Source of the DNA: Tetracentron sinense
Taxonomy: Eukaryota; Streptophyta; Magnoliopsida; Trochodendrales; Trochodendraceae
NCBI GenBank assembly: GCA_015143295.1
Contig: CM026556.1
Location: 17,980,547-18,044,546 of the forward strand
Reading direction: 5' to 3'
DNA: 64,000 nucleotides
Numbering within the stretch: the first letter of the stretch is position 1; each line of letters starts with the position of its first letter. This document shows, piece after piece, positions 12,141-25,215 of this stretch. The notes under the pieces are model-generated. The model made no database searches, was not told where the DNA came from, and saw only the letters and a program-made list of their open reading frames with translations. The translations under genes were made by a program, and so were the position numbers.

Positions 12141-15100
12141 GCCTAAGTGTGGGATTTCATTTCGTTGGAATCAGGAGTCGTTTGCCTGATTTGGGCGCTT
12201 AGAAACCAAAGTCCACACTTAGAAAGTATAGTTAGGCCTAAACCTACAAACGCGCATGAAATCCAAACTGGGGGTCGGATTTTGATGTCGTTTCTTTTAA
12301 TGAGTGTATCACGACCCAACCTATGTGTGGAAATTTCTTTGGATGGAATCCGTAGTCGTTAGTCTGATTTGGGCATCTAAAGACCAAAGTCGATACTAAG
12401 AATGTATACTTAGGCCTAAACCCAGAAACGCGAACCAAATCCAAACCAAGGATCGGATTTTGACGTCGTTTCTTCTTACGAGTGTATTCCGATCCAACCT
12501 ATGTGTGGAAATTTTTTTCGATGGAATCCGATGTCGTTTGCCCTATTTGGACACCGAGAGGCCCGAAATGCATACTTTAACAAGTATACTTCGGCCTAAA
12601 CCTACAAATGCGCACCAAATCCAAACCGGGGTCGGATTTCGATGTTATTTCTTTTAACACGTGTATTTCAACTCAATCTCAGTGTCAGAATTCATTTCGA
12701 TGAAATCCAAGGTCGTTTTGCACGATTGTGGCATTTAGAGGCTCTAAATTCATACTTAGAAAGTATACTTCGGCCTAAACGTACAAACTCGCACCATATC
12801 CAAACCGGGGTCAGATTTCGATGTTGTTTACTCTAATGCATGTATTTCGACCCAACTAAAGTGTGAGAATTCGTTTTGATGAAATCTGAGGTCGTTTGCC
12901 CGATTTGAGCATCGACAGGCCCGAAATCCGTACTTAGAAAGTATACTTTGGCCTAAACATACAAACGTCCACCAAATCCCAACCGGGGATTGGATTTCGA
13001 TATAGTTTCTTCTAACACTTGTATTTTCACCCAACATAAGTGTGAGAATTTGTTTTGATGGTATTCAAGGTCATTAGCTGATCTTGGCATCGAGAGACCA
13101 AAATCCATATATAGAAAGTGTACTTCGGCCTAAACCTACAAATGAGCACCAAATCCAAACCGGGGGTAGGATTTTGATGTCGTTTCTTTTAACATGAGTA
13201 TTTCGAACCAGCCTAAGTGTGAGAAATGTTTCGATGGAATCCGAGGTCGTTTTCCCAATTTGGGCACCGAGAGGCCGACATCCATACTTGGAAAGTATAC
13301 TTCGGCCTAAACATACAAATGCGCTCGATCAGGTTTCAATGTTTTTTCTTCAAAAGCTTGTATTTTGACCCATCCTAGGTGTGAGAATTCGTTTTGATGG
13401 AATCCGCGGTTGTTTGCCCTATTTGGTTACCGAGAGGCCTGAAATCCATACTTAGAAAGTATACTTCGGCCTAAACCTACAAAAGCGCATCAAATCCAGA
13501 CTAGGGGTCGGGTTTTGATGTCATTTCTTCTAACTCTAGTATTTCAACCGATCCTAATGTAAGAATTCGTTTCGATGGAATCCGAGGTTGTTTGCCCGAT
13601 TTGGGCACCGAGACTAGCGAAATGCATAACTAGAAAGTATACTTCGGCCTAAACCTTTAAAGCCACACCAAATCCATACCGGAGGTTGGATTTTCATCCG
13701 TTTCTTTTAACGTGTGTATATTGACCCAACCTAAGTGTGAGAATTTGCTTCGATGGAATCCGAGGTCGTTTCCTCAATTTGGGCACTGAGAGGCCGACAT
13801 CCATACTGAGAAAGTATACTTCGGCCTAAACATACAAACGCGCACCATATCCAAACCTAGGGTCGGATTTCGATGTTGTTTTTCCTCACGCATGTATTTC
13901 AACCCAACCTCTGTGTGGGATTTCGTTTTCATGGAATTGGAGCCCGTTTGCCTTATATGGGCACCGAGAGGCCAAAAGTATTCGTTGGCCTAAACATACA
14001 AATGCACATCAAATCCAAACTAGGGTTGGATTTCAATGTTGTTTCACCTAACGCGTGTATTTTAACCCAACTTAATTGTGAGAATTCGTTTTGATAGAAT
14101 CCGAGGTAGTTTGCCTGATTTGAGCACAAGAAGCCTGAAATTCATACTTAGAAAGTATACTTCGGCCTAAACATACAAATGGGCACCAAATCCAAACTGG
14201 GGGTTAGATTTCGAAGTAGTTTCTTTTAACACATGTATTTTGACACAGCCTAAGTTTGAGAATTTGTTTCGATGGAATCTGAGCTCGTTTATCCGATTTG
14301 AGCCCCGAGTCGCCCATAATCCATACTGAGAAACTATACTTTGGCCAAAACCTAAAACGCGTACCAAATCCAAACCGGGGGTCGGATTTCGTTGTTTTTT
14401 CTTCTAATGTGTGTATTTTGACCCAACCTAAGTGTGAGTATTCGTTTCGTTAGAATTTGAAGTCGTTTCCACAATTTGGGCCTTGAGAGGCCCGAATACC
14501 ATACTTAGAAAGTATACTTCGTCCAAAACATACAAACGCGCACCAAATCAAAACTAGGGATCGGATTTCGAAACCATTTATTCAAACACATGTATATCGA
14601 CCCAACCTAAGTGTGGGAATTTGTGTCAATGCAATCCGAGCCCATTTGCCCGATTTCGGCACCGAGAGGCCCGAAATCCATAATTAGAAAGTATACTTTG
14701 GCCTAAACATACAAGCGCACACCAAATCAAAACCGGGGTCGGATTTCGATGTTGTTTCCTCTAATGTGTGTATTTTGACCTAACCTTAGCGTGACAATTT
14801 ATTTTGACAGAATTCGAGGTCGTTTGCCCGATTTGAGCACGACAAACCTTAATTCCATACTTAGAAAGTATACTTCGGCCTAAACATACAAACGGACACC
14901 AAATCCACACCGGGCGTAAGATTTTGATGTCATTTCTTTTAACACATGTATTCTGACCCATCCTAAGCGTGAGAATTTATTTCGATGGAATCCGAGGTTG
15001 TTTGCCCGATTTGGGCACCAAGAGGCGCGAAATCAATAACTAGAAAGTATACTTCGGCCTAAACCTACAAACGTGCACCAAATCCATACTGGAGGTCGCA

Positions 15101-18100
15101 TTTCGATGTTGTTTCCTCTAACGCATGTATATTGACCCAACCTAAGTGTGACAATTCGTTTCGATGGAGTTCGAGGTCGTTTCCTCAATTTGGGCATTGA
15201 GAGGCCAACATCAATACTTAGAAAGTATACTTCGGCCTAAACATACAAAAGCGCACCATAACCAAACCTGGGGTTGGATTGCGATGCTATTTTTCCTAAT
15301 GCTTGTATTTCAACCCATCCTAAGTAAGGGATTTCGTTTCAATGGAATTGGAGCCCGTTTGCCTGATTTGGACACCGAGAGGCCTGAAATCCATACTTAG
15401 AAAGTATTCTTCGGGCTAAACATACAAACACACATCAAATCCAAACAAGGGTCGGATTTCGATGTTGTTTCCCTTAACGCGTGTATTCTGAAGAAATCTA
15501 TGGTTGTTTGCCCGATTTGAGCACCGAGACGTCCGAAATCCATACTTAGAAAGTATACATCGGCCTAAACCTACAAACGGGCACCAAATCCATACCGGGG
15601 GTCGGATTTTGATTCTGTTTCTTCTAACTCGTGTATTTCGACCAAACCTAATTGTGAGAATTGGTTTCGATGGAACCCGACGTCGTTTCTCCAATTTGGG
15701 CACCGAGAGGCGGACATCCATAGCTAGAAAGTATACTTCGGCCTAAACAAACAAATGCGCATCATATCCAAACCGGGGTCGGATTTCGATGCAATTTTTT
15801 CTAACACGAGTTTTTTTACCTAACCTAGGTGTGGGATTTTGTTTCAACGGAATTGGAGCCCGTTTCCCTAATTTGGACAACGAGAGGCCCGAAATCCATT
15901 CTTAGAAAGTATACTTTGGCCTAAACATACAAACTCGCACCAAATCCAAATCGGGGTCAGATTTCAATGTTGTTTTAAACGTGACAATTCATTTTGATAG
16001 AATCCGACGTCGGTTGCCCGATTTGAGCACGAGAAACCTGAATTCGACACTAAATCCAAACCGGGGGTTAGATTTCGATGTCGTTTCTTTTAGCACATGT
16101 ATTTTGACCCAGCCTAAGTGTGAGAATTTGTTATGAAGGAATCCGAGGTCGTTTGCCCGATTTGAGCCCCGAGACGCCCGAAATCCATACTTAGAAAGTA
16201 TACTTCGTCCTAAACATACAAACGCGCACCAAATCCAAACCAGGGGTCGGGTTTTCAGGTTGTTTCCTCTAACTCTAGTATTTCGACCCATCCTAAGTAT
16301 TAGAATTCGTTTCGATAGAATCCGAGGTTGTGTGCCAGATTTGGGCACCAAGAGGTGCGAAATCCATAACTAAAAAGTATACTTCAGCCTAAACCTACAA
16401 ACGTGCACCAAATCCATACCGGAGGTTGGATTTCGATGCCGTTTCTTCTAACATGTGTATAATGACCCAACCTATGCGTGAGAATTTGTTTCGATGGAAT
16501 CTGAGGTCGTTTGTCCGATTTGAGCCCCGAGTCGCCCATAATCCATACTCAGAAACTATACTTTGGCCAAAACCTACAAACGCGTACCATATCCAAATCG
16601 GGGGTTGGATTTTGATGTCGTTTCTTCTAATGCGTGTATTTTGACCCAACCTAAGTGTGAGAATTCATTTTGATGGAATCAGAAGTCGTTTCCCCAATTT
16701 GGGCCATGAGAGGCCCGAAAACCATGCTTAGAAAGTATAATTCATCCTAAACATACAAACGCGCACCAAATCTAACTCGGGGATCGGATTTTTAAGCCGT
16801 TTATTCTAACACGTGTATATCGCCCCAACCTAAGTGTCGGAATTCATGTTGATGGAATCCGAGCCCATTTGCCTGATTTGGGCACTGAGAGGCTCGGAAT
16901 CCATAATTACAAAGTCTACTTTGGCCTAAACATACAACAGCGCACCAAATCCAAACCGGGGTTGGATTTCGTTGTTTTTTCCTCTAACGCATGTATTTCG
17001 ACACAACTTAAGTTTGAGAATTCGTTTTGATTGAATCCAAGGTCGTTTGCCCGATTTGGGCATCAAGAGGCCAAAATCCATACTTAAAGTATACTTCGGC
17101 CTAAACCTATAAATGCGCAACAAATTCAAACCGGGGGTAGGATTTGGATGTCATTTCTTTTAATGTAATTATCTCGACCCAGCCTAAGTGTGGGAATTCA
17201 TTTCGTTGGAATCCAATGTCGTTTGCCTAATTTGGACGCTTGGCAACCAAAGTCCTTACTTACAAAGTATACTTAAGCCTAAACCTAAAAACGCGCACGA
17301 AATCCAAACCTGGGTCGGATTTCGATGTTGTTTCTTTTAACATGTGTATTTTAACTCAATCTAAGTGTGGGAATTCATTTCGATTGAATCCGTGGTCGTT
17401 TGCACGATTTAGGCACTGAGAGGCTCGAAATTCAAACTTAGAAAGTATACTTCGGCCAAAACATACAAACGCGCACCATAACCAAACCTGGGGTCGGATT
17501 TCGATGCTGTTTTTCCTAACGCATGTATTTCGACCCAACCTAAGTGTGGTATTTCGTTTCGAGGGAATTGGAGCCCGTTTGCCTTATTTGGGCAACGAGA
17601 GGCCCGAAATCAATACTTAGAAAGTATTCTTCGGCCCAAACATACAAACGCACATCAAATCCAAACTAGGGTTGGATTTCGATGTTGTTTCCCCTAATGC
17701 GTGTAGTTCAACCGAACTTAAGTGTGAGAATTTGTTTTGAATAATTCCGAGGTCGTTTGCCTGATTTTTGAGCACAAGAAGCCTGAAATCCATACTTAGA
17801 AAGTATACTTCGGCCTAAACATACAAACGGGCACCAAATCCAAACCGGGAGTTAGATTTCGAGGTTGTTTCTTTTAATACGTGTATTTCGACTCAATCTA
17901 TGTGTGGGAATTCATTTCGATGGAATCTAAGGTCGTTTGCACACTTTAGGCACTGAGAGGCTCAAAATTCATACTTAGAAAGTATACTTCAGCCTAAACA
18001 TACAAACGCGCACAATATCCAAACCGGGGTCGGATTTCGATGTTTTTTCCTCTAACGCATGTATTTCGACCCAACTTAAGTGTGAGAATTCGTTTTGATG

Positions 18101-20485
18101 AAATCTGAGGTCGTTTGCCCGATTTGAGCACCGACAAGCCTGAAATCCGTACTTAGAAAGTATACTTTGGCCTAAACAAACAAACAACCACCAAATCCCA
18201 ACCGGGGGTCGGATTTCGATATAGTTTCTTCTAAAACTTGTATTTCGACCCAACATAAGTTTGGGAATGTGTTTTGATCGTATCCAAGGTCGTTAGCTGA
18301 TCTTGGCACTGAGAGACCGAAATCCATATATAGAAAGTGTACTTTGGCCTAAACCTACAAATGAGCACCAAATCCAAACCGGGGGTAGGATTTCGATGTT
18401 GTTTCTTTTAACGCGAGTATTTCGACCTAGCCTAAGTGTGGGAATTCATTTTGATGGAATTCGAAGTCGTTAGCCTGATTTGGGCACCAAGACACCAAAG
18501 TCCATACTTAGAAAGTATAGTTAGGCCTAAACCAAGAAATGCGAACCAAGTACAAATAGGGGGTCGGATTCTGATGTGGTTTCTTCTTACGAGGTCGTTT
18601 GCCCGATTTGAGGACAAGAAACCTTAAGTCCATACTTAGAAAGTATATTTCGGCCTAAACATACAAACGGACACCAAATCCAAACCGGGGGTAAGATTTC
18701 GATGTCATTTCTTTTGACACATGTATATCGACCCAGCCCAAGTGTGAGAATTCGTTACGATGGAATCCGAGGTCGTTTTCCCGATTTGAGCCAAAAGACG
18801 CCCGAAATCCATACTTGGAAAGTATACATCATCCTAAACATACAAACGCGCACCAAATCCAAACTGGGGGTCGAGTTTCGATGTTGTTTCCTCTAAAGCT
18901 TGTATTTTGACCATCCTAAGTGTGAGAATTTGTTTCGATGGAATCCAAGGTTGTTTGCCCTATTTGGGTACCGAGAGGCCTGAAATCCATACTTAGAAAG
19001 TATACTTCGGCCTAAACCTACAAACGCGCACCAAATCTAAACCAAGCGTCGGGTTTCGATGTTGTTTCCACTAACTCTTGTATTTTGACCCATCCTAAGT
19101 GTGAGAATTCGTTTCGATGGAATCCGAGGTTGATTGCCCAATTTGGGCACCGAGATGCGCAAAATCCATAACTAGAAAGTATACTTCGGCCTAAACCTAC
19201 AAACAAGCACCAAATCCATACCGGGGATCGGATTTCGATGCCGTTTATTCTAACACGTGTATATCGACCCAACCTAAGTTTGGGAATTCGTGTCGATGGA
19301 ATCCGAGCCCATTTGCCCGATTTAGGCACCGAGAGGCCCGAAATCCATAATTAGAAAGTATATTTTGGCTAAACATACAACCGCGCACCTAATCCAAACC
19401 GGGGTCGGATTTCGATGTTGTTTCCTCTAACGCGTGAATTTCGACACAACTTAAGTTTGAGAATTCGTTTTTACTGAATCCGAGGTCGTTATCCCGAATT
19501 AGGCACCGAGAGGCCAAAATCCATACTTAGAAAGCATACTTCGGCCTAAACCTATAAATGAACAGCAAATCCAAACCGGGGCTAGGATTTCGATGTCGTT
19601 TCTTTTAACGTGATTATGTCGACCCAGCCAAAGTGTGGGAATTTGTTTCGTTGGAATCCGAAGTCGTTTGCCTGATTTGGGCGCTTAGAAACCAAAGTCC
19701 ATACTTAGAAAGTATACTTAGGCCTATACCTACAAACGCGCACCAAATCTAAACCGGGGTTCGGATTTTGATGTCGTTTCTTCTAATGAGTGTATCACGA
19801 CCCAACCTATGTGTGAAAATTTATTTCGATGGAATCCGAAGTCGTTAGTCTGATTTGGGCACCTAGAGACCAAAGTCGATACTAACAAAGTATACTTAGG
19901 CCTAGACCTAGAAACGCGAAAAAAATCCAAACCAAGGGTTGGATTTTGATGTCGTTTCTTCTTACGAGTGTATTCCAACCCAACCTAAGTGTGGAAATTT
20001 CTTTCGATAGAATCTGAGGTCGTTTGCTCTATTTGGGCACCGAGAGGCCCAAAATCCATACTTAGCAAGTATACTTCGGCCTAAACCTACAAACGTGAAC
20101 CAAATCCAAACCAGGCTCGGATTTTAATGTTGTTTCTTTTAACACGTGTATTTCGACTCAATCAAAGTATGAGAATTCATTTTGTAAATCCCTAAGTAGG
20201 TGTTGGCAAATTCCGTGATCATTAGATAGGTCATGTGAGTCGAGTCGTGTTCAACTTGTCAGAAGAGAAGAGCTAAAGCATCAAGAAGATTGAAGAAAGT
20301 GAAGAAAAAGCTCCTACTCTGGATCTAGAAAGGTAATGGACTTAGAGAACCCTACCTAGGTTGGATTTGACTTAGATAACTCTAAACATACCTAGGAGGA
20401 TAGTTTTAAACCTAATAAAGTTGTTTGATCTTAGTTGAATCAAATAAACATGAAATGAATCATGGTTTGAAAAAATTTTGTCTCA

Positions 20486-20670
20486 ACCGATCGCTCGGTA
20501 TTGAGACCAATCGATCAGTGGCCTACCGAGCGATCGGTGGCTATCGACTGGACAAAAAATTTGTATGGGGTATTTTTCCAGAGAGATGATTTTCAACCGC
20601 TCAATCGGTTATGAGCACCGATCGATCCGTTTTGGACCGAGCGATCGGTAATGTGCACCGATCGATCGGT
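20486..20670. repeat. Cluster of seven 14-bp palindromes, consensus ACCGATCGMTCGGT
   Basis: Copies start at 20486, 20506, 20525, 20596, 20617, 20636 and 20657. Perfect or nearly perfect examples are ACCGATCGCTCGGT (20486), ACCGAGCGATCGGT (20525 and 20636) and ACCGATCGATCGGT (20657). Others have one to three changes. Centre-to-centre steps are 20, 19, 71, 21, 19 and 21 bp, so neighbours sit about two helical turns apart on one face of the DNA. The 71-bp gap holds TTTGTATGGGG and TTTTTCCAGAGAG. The cluster lies ~50 bp upstream of the TATA box, where an enhancer or operator would be expected. The same module occurs at 61.7 kb. Confidence 0.9.
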
Positions 20671-20716
20671 CCCCGTAAAAAGAATTTTTATTTTTTTGGA
20701 TTCCTTTTTTAAACCC

Positions 20717-20724
20717 TATATAAA
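20717..20724 (+). promoter_or_regulatory. TATA box of the solo LTR
   Basis: TATATAAA in the context CCCTATATAAACAAC, about 50 bp downstream of the palindrome cluster and about 0.5 kb into a 1.2 kb LTR. This is a normal position for the LTR promoter. Transcription would begin about 30 bp further on and would run out into satellite, since no internal region remains. Confidence 0.6.
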
Positions 20725-23700
20725 CAACTTTTTGGAGACCTAATTCGTATCTTTGTTTATTTTTGAAAGAGTAGAGGTCTGAGAAACTCTTCTAGGGTTT
20801 TTCCTATTGTTCTTATTAGATCTTTGTTGATCCCTCCTCTTTCTTTGATCCTAGAGAATGCAAGTATAGATCTATACCTTTGATCTTGCATTGTGTGATC
20901 TCAGATCTATATGAGATCCCTCTAGGGTTTGAAACTTCCAAATTGATTCACAACCCTACACCTTGTGTGTGTGTCCGGTGTTCGATCCAGAGCCTTCGTG
21001 GAAGGAGATCGATCGTGTGCGATCGTGGTTTTGAAGTAGCTTGAGAAGATTTGGTCGGTGTGGAACCGAAGCTATTACGACGGAGATCGAACCTGCTGGT
21101 TCGTGGAAATCAAGAGTAAGAATCTATACCTAGGAACGTCGTTTCTGTTTTGGTAAGGTCTTGTCTTGTACTTAAAATCTTTTCATAGTGAAGTTTATTG
21201 CTGGACGAGGTCCCGTGGTTTTTTCCCGTTAGGGTTTTCCACGTAAAAATCTTCTATGTTTGATTTGTGTGGATTGTCTAAGTGAATTGTTCATTGATTT
21301 CTAAACATATTAATTGAAAAATTAAAATTGGTTAGAAATTATTAGATAGACCTATTCACCCCCCCTCTAGGTCTTAGAGATCATTGATCTGGATAAATTT
21401 CACATTTCGATGGAATCCGAGGTCGTTTGCACGATTTAGACACTGAAAGGCTCGAAATTCATACTCAGAATGTATAATTCGGCCTAAACATACAAACGCG
21501 CACCATATTCAAACCGGTGTTGGATTTCGATGTTGTTTCCTCTAATGCATGTATTTCGACCCAACTTAAGTGGCAGAATTCTTTTTTATGAAATCTGAGG
21601 TCGTTTGCCTGATTTGAGCACCGACAACCCCGAAATCCGTACTTAGAAAGTATACTTCGGCCTAAACATACAAACGTCCAACAATTCCCAACTGGGGGTC
21701 GGGTTTCAATATAGTTTCTTCTTACACTTGTATTTCGACCCAACATAAGTGTGGGAATTCGTTTTGATGGTATCCGAGGTTGTTAGCTGATCTTGGCACC
21801 GAGAGACTGAAATCCATGTATAGAAAGTGTACTTCGGCGTAAACCAACAAACGAGCACTAAATCCAAACCGGGGGTAGGATTTCGATGTCGTTTCTTTTA
21901 ACGCGAGTATTTCAACCCATCCTAAGTGTGGGAATTAGTTTCGATGGAATTCGAAGTCATTAGCCTGATTTGGGCACCTAGAGACCAAAGTCCATACTTA
22001 GAAAGTATACTTAGCCCTAAACCTAGAAACGCGAACCAAATACAAATCGGGGGTCAAATTTTGATGTGGTTTCTTCATACGAGTGTATTCCGACCCAACC
22101 TAAGCGTGGTAAATTGTTTCGATGGAATTCGAGGTCTTTTGCCCTATTTAGGCACCGAGAGGCCCGAAATCCTTACTTAGAAAGTATACTTCGGCCGAAA
22201 CCTACAAACGTGCACCAAATCCAAACCGGGGTAGGATTTCGTTAGAGTTTCTTCAAACGAGTTTATTTCAATGCAACCTAAGTGCGGAAATTTAGTTCCA
22301 AGAAATCCAAGGTTGCTTGCCCGATTTGAGCACCAAGACGCCCAAAATCCATACTTAGAAAGTATACCTCGGCCTAAACCTACAAACGCGCACCAAATCC
22401 ATACCGAGGGTTGGATTTCGATGCTGTTTCTTCTAACGCGTGTATTTCGACCCAACCTAAGTGCGAGAATTTTTTTCGATGGAATCCGAGGTCGTTTCCC
22501 CAATTTGGGCACCGAGAGGCCGACATCCATACTTAGAAAGTATACTTCGGCCTAAACATACAAACTCGCACCAAATCCAAATCGGGGTCGGATTTCGATG
22601 TTGTTTCCTCTAATGCGTGTATTTTGACCCAACTTAAGCCTGACAATTCATTTGGATGGAATCCGAGGTCGTTTGCCCGATTTGAGCACGAGAAACCTTA
22701 ATTTCATACTTAGAAAGTATACTTTGGCCTAAACATACCAACGGACACCAAATCCAAACCGAGGGTAGGATTTTGATGTCATTTCTTTTGACACGTGTAT
22801 TTTGACCTAACCTAAGTCTGAGAATTCGTTACGATGGAAGCCAAGGTCGCTTTCCTAATTTGAGCCTCGAGACGCCCGGAATCCAAAACTAGAAAGTGTA
22901 CTTCGGCCTAAACATACAAACGTGCACCAAATCCATACCGGTGATCGGATTTCGATTTCGTTTCTTCTAACACGTGTATATTGATCCATTCTAAGTATGA
23001 GAATTCGTTTTGATGGAATTCGAAATCATTTCCTCAATTTGGGCACCGAGAGGCCGACATCCATACTTAGAAAGTATACTTCGGCCTAAACATACAAACG
23101 CGCACCATATCCAAGCCTAGGGTCAGATTTCAAAGCTGTTTCCCTTAACGCATATATTTTGACCCAACCTAAGTGTGGGATTTCGTTTCGATGGAATTGG
23201 AGCCCGTTTGCCTGATTTGGGCACCGTGAGGCTCAAAATCCATACTTAGAAAGTATTCTTCGGCCTAAACATACAAACGCACATCAATTCCAAACCAAGG
23301 TCGGATTTCGATGCTGTTTCCCCTAACGCGAGTATTTCGATCCAACTTAAGTGTGAGAATTCTTTTTGATGGAATCAGGGGTCGTTTGCCTGATTTGAGC
23401 ACAAGAAGCCTGAAATCCATACTTAGAAAGTATACTTCGGCCTAAACATACAAACGTGCACCAAATCCAAACCGGGGTTCAGATTTCGATGTAGTTTCTT
23501 TTAACACACGTATTTTGACACAGCCTAAGTTTGAGAATTTGTTTCAATGGAATTTGAGGTCCTTTGTCCGATTTGAGCCCCGAGTCGCCATAATCCATAC
23601 TTAGAAACTATACTTTGGCCAAAACCTACAAATGCGTACCAAATCCATACCGGGGGTCGGATTTTGATGTCATTGCTTCTAATGCATGTATTTTGACCCA

Positions 23701-25034
23701 ACCTAAGTACTTCGGCCTAGACATACAAACGGAAACCAAATCCAAACCGAGGGTCGGGTTTCAATGTTGTTTCCTCTATAGCTTATAATTCAACCCATCC
23801 TAAGTGTGAGAATTCGTTTCGATGGAATCCGAGGTTGATTGCCCTATTTGGGTACCAAGAGGCCTTAAATCCATACTTAGAAAATATACTCCGGCCAAAA
23901 CCTACAAACGCGCACGAAATCCAAACCAGGGGTCGGGTTTCGATGTTGTTTCCTCTAACTCTAGTATTTCGACCCATCCTAAGTGTGAGAATTCATTTCC
24001 ACGGAATCCGAGGTTGTTAGCCCGATTTGGGCACCGAGAGGTGTGAAATCCATAACTAGAAAGTATACTTCAGCCTAAACCTACAAACCCGCACCAAATC
24101 AATACCGGAGGTCGGATTTTTATGTTGTTTCTTCTAACGCGTGTATATTGACCCAACCTAAGGGTGAGAATTTGTTTCGATGGAATCTGAGGTCGTTTCC
24201 TCAATTTGGGCACCGAGACGCCCACATCCATACTTAGAAAGTATACTTCGGCCTAAACATACAAGCGCCCAACATATCCAAACCTGGGGTCGGATTTCGA
24301 TGCTGTTTCTCCTAATGCATGTATTTCAACCCAACCTCAGTGTGCGATTTCATTTCGATGGAATTGGAGCCCGTTTGCCTGATTTGGGCACCGAGAGCCC
24401 CGAAATCCATACTTACAAAGTATTCTTCGGCCTAAACATACAAACGCACATCAAATCCAATCCAGGGTCAGATTTTGATGTTGTTTCCCCTAACGCATGT
24501 ATTTCGACCCAACTTAAGGATCAGAATTCGTTTTGATGGAATCCAAGGTCGTTTGCCTGATTTGAGCAAAAGAAGAATGAAATCCATACTTAGAAAGTAT
24601 ACTTCGGCCTTAACATACAAACGGGCACCAAATCCAAACCGGGGGTTAGATTTCGATGTAGTTTCTTTTAACACATGTATTTTGACATAGCCTAAGTTTA
24701 AGAATTAATTTCGATGGAATCTGAGGTCGTTTGTCCGATTTGAGCCCCTAGTCGCCCATAATCCATACTTAGATACTATACTTTGGCCAAAACGTTCAAA
24801 CGCGTACCAAATCTAAACCGGGGGTTGGTTTTTGATGTCGTTTCTTCTAATGTGTGTATTTCAACCCAACCTAAGTGTGGGAATTCATGTCGATGGAATC
24901 CGAGCCCATTTGCCCGATTTGGGCACCGAGAGGCCCGAAATCCATAATTAGAAAGTATACTTTGTCCTAAACATACAACCACGCACCAAATCCAAAGTAG
25001 GGTCGGATGTTGATGTTGTTTCCTCTAACACGTG

Positions 25035-25215
25035 TACTTCGACTCAATCTAAGTGTGGGAATTCATTTCGATGGAATCCGAGGTCGTTTGCACGATTTAG
25101 GCACTGAGAGGCCTAGAATTCATTCCTAGAAAGTATGCTTCGGCCTTAACATACAAACGGGCACCATATCCAAACCGGGGGTCAGATTTTGATGTAGTTT
25201 CCTTTAACACATGTA
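25035..25215. repeat. Hybrid g/u satellite monomer
   Basis: The first half is class g (ACTCAATCTAAGTGTGGG, GCACGATTTAGGCACTG). The second half is class u (CTTAACATACAAACGGGC, GATGTAGTTTC, ACACATGTATTTTGAC). The middle word CCTAGAAAGTATGCTTCGG is not found in ordinary g or u copies. The same hybrid, with CCTAGAAAGTATGC/CTTCGGCCTTAAC, is the fourth monomer of the tetramer amplified at 45-51 kb. The neighbours are v and b before and v and a after, the same company as in the tetramer. Confidence 0.8.

Larger units (their letters stand above)
7322..20182. repeat. 178-bp satellite, block 2 (about 72 monomers)
   Basis: Continuous head-to-tail satellite between two solo LTRs. Traced by class, it runs c-d-e-f, d-e-f, then d through v to a-b-c-d (8.58-12.14 kb), on to i at 13.0 kb. 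There the cycle is broken by a j/m hybrid and an ~80 bp deletion near 13.3 kb (GCGCTCGATCAGG). Shorter runs follow: q-r-s-t-u-v-a-b, o, r-s-t, m-n-o-p, v-a-b-c-d, g, t-u, g-h-i-j, o-p-q-r, b-c-d-e-f-g. The block ends inside a class-g monomer at the CATTT duplicated by the next LTR. No other sequence is embedded in it. Confidence 0.97.
20183..21402 (+). mobile_element. Solo LTR, copia-like terminus, inside a class-g satellite monomer
   Basis: A 1220 bp insertion starting TGTAAATCCC and ending AAATTTCA, flanked by CATTT at 20178-20182 and again at 21403-21407. Joining the flanks restores GAATTCATTTCGATGG, the normal satellite word, so the 5-bp duplication is exact. The end region TTCACCCCCCCTCTAGG is the kind found just upstream of the 3' terminus of many plant copia LTRs. 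A TATA box lies mid-element. There is no primer-binding site, gag or pol, so it is a solo LTR. It carries seven palindromic 14-mers (separate entry). Superfamily is inferred from the terminus only; orientation follows the TATA box and the terminus. Confidence 0.82.
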
